Part shown: positions 58,691-64,000 of the stretch, piece after piece
How positions within the stretch are numbered: the first letter of the stretch is position 1
Layout of the letters: every line of letters starts with the position of its first letter
Source of the DNA: Massilia atriviolacea
GTDB taxonomy: Bacteria > Pseudomonadota > Gammaproteobacteria > Burkholderiales > Burkholderiaceae_D
DNA: 64,000 bases
NCBI RefSeq assembly: GCF_003953935.1
Contig: NZ_RXLQ01000004.1
Span: 62,001-126,000 of the forward strand
Direction of reading: 5' to 3'
Notes under the pieces: generated by a model
The model's input: the letters and a program-made list of their open reading frames with translations, nothing else
The model's database searches: none
Told to the model about the DNA's origin: nothing
Program-made: the position numbers and the translations under genes

Positions 58691-60157
58691 ATCCTGCACG
58701 CACTTGACGTAGTTATCCGCAATCAGCGCGCTGTACGGCGTCTGGTAACTGACCAGCTGGCATTGGTTCTGCCCGCCTTCATTCCAGTTCTTTTCCCAGT
58801 AAATGTTGTACGACGCCGAACTCGACGGCCCGAAGCGCTGCATCGTGGCGCACGATAACTGCTCCGACCCCACATTCCAGCCCAACTCGCCCGCAAACTG
58901 CTTGTAGTAGTTGATGCGGTTCTGCGCCGCCGCTTTTTCCGTTCCCTGTCCGCACTCGGCGTTGATGATCATGATCGTCGTGGCGAAATTGTTGCCCGCC
59001 CCCGCAGCGCGGTCGGCCGCGTTCGGTACCCAGGTGCCGTCGATCACATGCAGCATCGATGGCTTGGGCGGCTGCGGATACACGAAGAAGAAGGTCGCCG
59101 ACGCCAGGTTCAGCCAGGTCGACGCCACCTTGTCCGGATCGCGCAGCAGCACCGACTGGTCGCCGCCGAACATGATCTGCGAAAACGGCCCGTAGTTGTA
59201 GTTGTACGACAGCTGCTTGGCCCCGCGTCCGAAGTACTTCTTGTAGCTGCCGTCGGCATTCTTTCCGCAGGTCCAGACCGCATTGAACACCGGATCGGCG
59301 CATTCGGCGTTGTAGCCGCAGCCGGCGCCGGTTTCGTCGCAGCCCAGCTCGCGCAGGTACTTCAAGCCTTGGCGCCATTCCGGAATCGTGCTGCTCGCGT
59401 TGTGCTCGCCGGTTTCCTGGGCGAAGTGCGCAAACATGGTCGCCAGCGTGTGGCGGCAGATGCCGTCGGCATCGCGCCCGTCGCCGTAGTCGTCGCACAG
59501 GGCCGGAAACTTGGCCACCGCCTGCAGGAAACGCTGGTAGGTGTAGCTCGGCTCGCGCACCGCAAAGAAGTGGTCCCACTTCGTTGCCGGCAGCAGGCGT
59601 TCGACACGCTTGACGTTGATCGGATTGGCGCCGCGTCCCGGCACCACTTGCTCGACGGACGCGTTGTCCAGGGTGCGGATCGATGCCTTGACGGTGCGGA
59701 AAAAGGCGTTGTCGGTGAGCTGCGCTTCGCGCGCCTCGGCCTGCGCCCTGGTCGGAACGCCGCCCGGGGGCGGCGTCGGCGTCGGCGTTGGTGTCGGCGT
59801 CGGCGTTGGCGTTGGCGTCGGAGTCGGTGTTGGCGTTGGCGTCGGCGTGGGGACGGGCGGTGGCGTCGGCGTCGGCGTCAGCGGGATGAACTCCCACGGT
59901 CCCCACTGTTCCGCCCCGGGCACATTTCCTTGCGTCCACCACTTCGCCTTGTAGACTTTGCCATCATGAATCGCGCACATGCCGGCAGTAAACACCGCAC
60001 TGGCGCTCCAGAACGGACAAGCCGCATTCGCACTGGTCTTGCTCAGCGCGTGCGATCCGCCGTCGGTCCCCGTCGATTCGCCCCCACCGCTGCCGCCGCA
60101 GCCGGCCAGCATGCCCGCCAGCAGTCCTACCGCCAGCGTCGATAATTGTTGTTTCAT
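58667..60157 (-). CDS. GH19 chitinase, lipoprotein with CBM5/12
   Basis: The 496-residue lipoprotein starts at 60157 behind GGAGCAAAAAT. The lipobox is at Cys20 (LAGC). A chitin-binding CBM5/12 domain covers about 45-90 (WSASAVFTAGMCAIHDGKVY, KAKWWTQG), followed by a Thr-Pro repeat linker of 40 residues. The GH19 catalytic domain (about 135-496) has TMFAHFAQETGEHN with the catalytic Glu near 260 and YFGRGAKQLSYNYNYGPFSQ. It is expected on the outer surface of the cell, cutting chitin. It lies 99 bases downstream of the GH18 gene, past that gene's terminator. Confidence 0.92.
   Translation of the reverse strand: MKQQLSTLAVGLLAGMLAGCGGSGGGESTGTDGGSHALSKTSANAACPFWSASAVFTAGMCAIHDGKVYKAKWWTQGNVPGAEQWGPWEFIPLTPTPTPPPVPTPTPTPTPTPTPTPTPTPTPTPTPTPPPGGVPTRAQAEAREAQLTDNAFFRTVKASIRTLDNASVEQVVPGRGANPINVKRVERLLPATKWDHFFAVREPSYTYQRFLQAVAKFPALCDDYGDGRDADGICRHTLATMFAHFAQETGEHNASSTIPEWRQGLKYLRELGCDETGAGCGYNAECADPVFNAVWTCGKNADGSYKKYFGRGAKQLSYNYNYGPFSQIMFGGDQSVLLRDPDKVASTWLNLASATFFFVYPQPPKPSMLHVIDGTWVPNAADRAAGAGNNFATTIMIINAECGQGTEKAAAQNRINYYKQFAGELGWNVGSEQLSCATMQRFGPSSSASYNIYWEKNWNEGGQNQCQLVSYQTPYSALIADNYVKCVQDNWKVKLQ
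59769..59880 (-). repeat. Thr-Pro linker minisatellite in GH19 gene
   Basis: Degenerate 6-base units (GGCGTC, GGTGTC) encode the Thr-Pro linker between the CBM and the catalytic domain. Its length may vary by slippage. Read on the other strand it gives a spurious Gly-Val run. Confidence 0.7.
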
Positions 60158-60190
60158 ATTTTTGCTCCAGATAATTTGGATGTCGGGTCA

Positions 60191-60223
60191 AAAAAACCCG
60201 GAAACGACGCTGTCGTTTCCGGG
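60191..60223 (-). terminator. rho-independent terminator of GH18 gene
   Basis: On the minus strand, a perfect 12-base-pair stem (CCCGGAAACGAC, AGC loop, GTCGTTTCCGGG) is followed by TTTTTTG, 33 bases after the GH18 stop codon. This is a strong intrinsic terminator and implies that GH19 needs its own promoter or read-through. Confidence 0.85.
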
Positions 60224-60256
60224 TCATGACTGCCCTACAGGAACATCACGCGGTGC

Positions 60257-62686
<2,430 letters not shown>

Positions 62687-62718
62687 TATTATTGTCTCCG
62701 TTATTCATGGTGTTCCCC

Positions 62719-63756
62719 CTAAAAATCATGATTCGGGGGATAGTTACTGTAGAAGTCGTTCGGCCAGCGGAAATTGGTCGTCGACAGCGTCACCGAAATA
62801 TCGAGCCCTTCCACGTAATGCCACCAGCCGACCGGCAGGAACAGGATCTCGCCCGGTTCCAGCACGCATTCGAGGACCTGCACCTCGGCCATGGCGGGAA
62901 AGCGCGCCAGGTCGATGTTGCGGGCGTCTACCTCGGTAAAGCAGTGCCGGTGGTTGTAGATCCTTGGCGTGTCCGACGGCGCCATCAGCTTGATCTTCTT
63001 GCGCCCGATGATCTGGGCCATGAAGTTATTGGTCAGGTCGTGGTGGAACGGGGTCACCGTTCCAGCAGGACCGAACCAGAAAAAGCCGCGCCGGCCCGGG
63101 TCGTCATCGAGGTACTCGGGCAGGGTGCCTACGTCCTCGAACAATTCCTTCAACGCATCGCGGTTGAGCGAGTCGTTGTTGGCGGTCATGTAGAAGTCAT
63201 TCGTGCGGCCGCTGTTGCGGACCATCTCCACGTACTCGCCGAAAGGCATCTTGCGCTTGTGGGCGATACTGTTGAGCTCGTATTGCGGATCGGCTTCGCG
63301 TCCGAACTGCACCTCGACCACGCGTTCGCCGAAGCGCTGCGCAAAATAGTCGAGGTTCCATTTCTGGCGTGCCGGGAAGTGCTCCAGCATGCCGGTGATG
63401 ATCACCGGCCGGTTGGTGCGGTAATACTGTTGCAGGAACTCCTCGCCGGAGAGCCGCTCCCGTCGTTCAATCCCCTCGTCGTACAGCCGGTTCAATTGCG
63501 CCTGGATGCCGAGCACCCAGTCGCGCTTGTTGACCCGATTGGCCAGCCTGCGCGCAGCCTGCAGATACGGGCTGCGCAGCGCCGCGTCGATTTCGGTGCG
63601 GGCATTCGCCTGCGACACGTTCGATTTGACCAGGATGGCGGCAATCGCCTCGGGCGAGGTGCCGAGCATCAGGTTTTCGCCGATCCAGCGGCGCCAGTCG
63701 TCGTTGACCTGCATGGTCGGCTGCACGTTCGGCTGCACGTTCGATTGAATTTTCAA
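62719..63756 (-). CDS. JmjC/cupin-8-like 2-oxoglutarate oxygenase
   Basis: This protein of about 345 residues starts at a TTG at 63756 with CTGGAG seven bases upstream; the in-frame ATG at 63783 would add nine residues but lacks a ribosome site. The N-terminal 100 residues are helical. The cupin domain has TPFHHDLTNNFMAQI (Fe ligands H-x-D), KIKLMAPSD and FLPVGWWHYVEGLDISVTLS with the distal His. Relatives hydroxylate protein residues. It lies between two chitinase genes and might modify an exported enzyme or ribosomal protein; this is inference. Confidence 0.82.
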   Translation of the reverse strand: MKIQSNVQPNVQPTMQVNDDWRRWIGENLMLGTSPEAIAAILVKSNVSQANARTEIDAALRSPYLQAARRLANRVNKRDWVLGIQAQLNRLYDEGIERRERLSGEEFLQQYYRTNRPVIITGMLEHFPARQKWNLDYFAQRFGERVVEVQFGREADPQYELNSIAHKRKMPFGEYVEMVRNSGRTNDFYMTANNDSLNRDALKELFEDVGTLPEYLDDDPGRRGFFWFGPAGTVTPFHHDLTNNFMAQIIGRKKIKLMAPSDTPRIYNHRHCFTEVDARNIDLARFPAMAEVQVLECVLEPGEILFLPVGWWHYVEGLDISVTLSTTNFRWPNDFYSNYPPNHDF

Positions 63757-63834
63757 GAGGTTTCTCCAGGAGGTTGCGGGCATGGAGAAACCGGCCGCCT
63801 TGTGTGGCGACAGCCGGTCCCTCCGCTTAGCCGC

Positions 63835-64000
63835 TTAGCGGCCCTTCCATACTGCGCTGGTCAGGGCACCGTTGGCATCGCCGTCGAGTTCCCAGGAGAA
63901 CGCGCCGCGCAGGCCCTGATCGCGCATATACTTCATCTTAATGTCGATGGTCGCCGGATCGTCATAGCTCCACCATTCGTTGCTGGTCGTCAGCAGGTAC
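63835..64000 (-). CDS. GH18 chitinase, C-terminal part (partial, runs off right edge)
   Basis: Only the last 54 codons are in the window. They read NEWWSYDDPATIDIKMKYM and GLRGAFSWELDGDANGALTS, ending VWKGR. This is the end of a GH18 catalytic barrel (the GLxGAFxWEL strand). It is a second GH18 enzyme and lacks any C-terminal CBM. It reads toward the JmjC-like gene, 51-80 bases away, so the genes may form one transcript. Confidence 0.8.
   Translation of the reverse strand, partial: YLLTTSNEWWSYDDPATIDIKMKYMRDQGLRGAFSWELDGDANGALTSAVWKGR

Overview
This 64 kb, GC-rich window most resembles a betaproteobacterial (Oxalobacteraceae, Massilia/Duganella/Janthinobacterium-like) chromosome. The clues are codon use, the syntenic group argB / tRNA-Thr / pyrimidine 5'-nucleotidase / slmA, REP-like GC hairpins, and a rich set of secreted proteases, chitinases, type VI secretion cargo and two-partner secretion genes. 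The genus is inferred, not shown.

Layout. 1-2.5 kb is a decayed accessory patch: a partial unknown gene runs off the left edge, followed by broken pieces of an ArdC-type antirestriction gene, a topoisomerase zinc ribbon, a group II intron maturase, a LysR regulator and an MFS transporter. 2.6-12.3 kb is a type VI secretion cargo island: two closely related VgrG spikes separated by a beta-propeller-like protein, then PAAR, a DUF4123 adaptor, a small unknown protein, a pesticin/T4-lysozyme-like muramidase effector and a probable periplasmic immunity protein. 12.4-16.8 kb holds two exported metalloproteases (M9 collagenase-like and M6), both with C-terminal PPC-like domains. 17-22.6 kb holds a DUF2726 protein, a class C beta-lactamase-like serine hydrolase, PPK2, an HD-GYP protein and a glutathione peroxidase.

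22.7-36.3 kb is a surface/adhesion locus: two DUF6916-like proteins flank three tail-collar (MdpB-like) paralogues and a GNAT enzyme, followed by an approximately 3000-residue FHA-type TpsA exoprotein (TPS domain, six FG-GAP-like repeats, 19 YDG repeats, one MBG-like domain) and its TpsB outer-membrane transporter. 36.5-45.5 kb is a tight one-strand metabolic run: LysR, GMC oxidoreductase, aldehyde dehydrogenase, catalase-like protein, ABM-domain membrane protein, SnoaL-like protein, alpha/beta hydrolase, Ohr/OsmC and a second GMC oxidoreductase. It looks like oxidation of an unknown alcohol coupled to peroxide defence.

45.5-58.5 kb is mostly housekeeping or small conserved genes: a DUF6058-like protein, an ArsR-like regulator, fused pabB-pabC, slmA, a HAD nucleotidase, TraB/GumN, tRNA-Thr(GGT), argB, a CWC zinc protein, DUF29, PHB depolymerase with a CopG-like regulator, VOC, a thioesterase, DUF1289, an MBL-fold hydrolase and a nitronate monooxygenase. 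58.6-64 kb is a minus-strand chitin-degradation cluster: lipoprotein GH19 chitinase, lipoprotein GH18 chitinase, a JmjC/cupin-like oxygenase and the 3' end of another GH18 chitinase, which runs off the right edge.

No CRISPR array, complete insertion sequence or intact prophage was seen. The many very long antisense reading frames are GC-bias shadows of the real genes.
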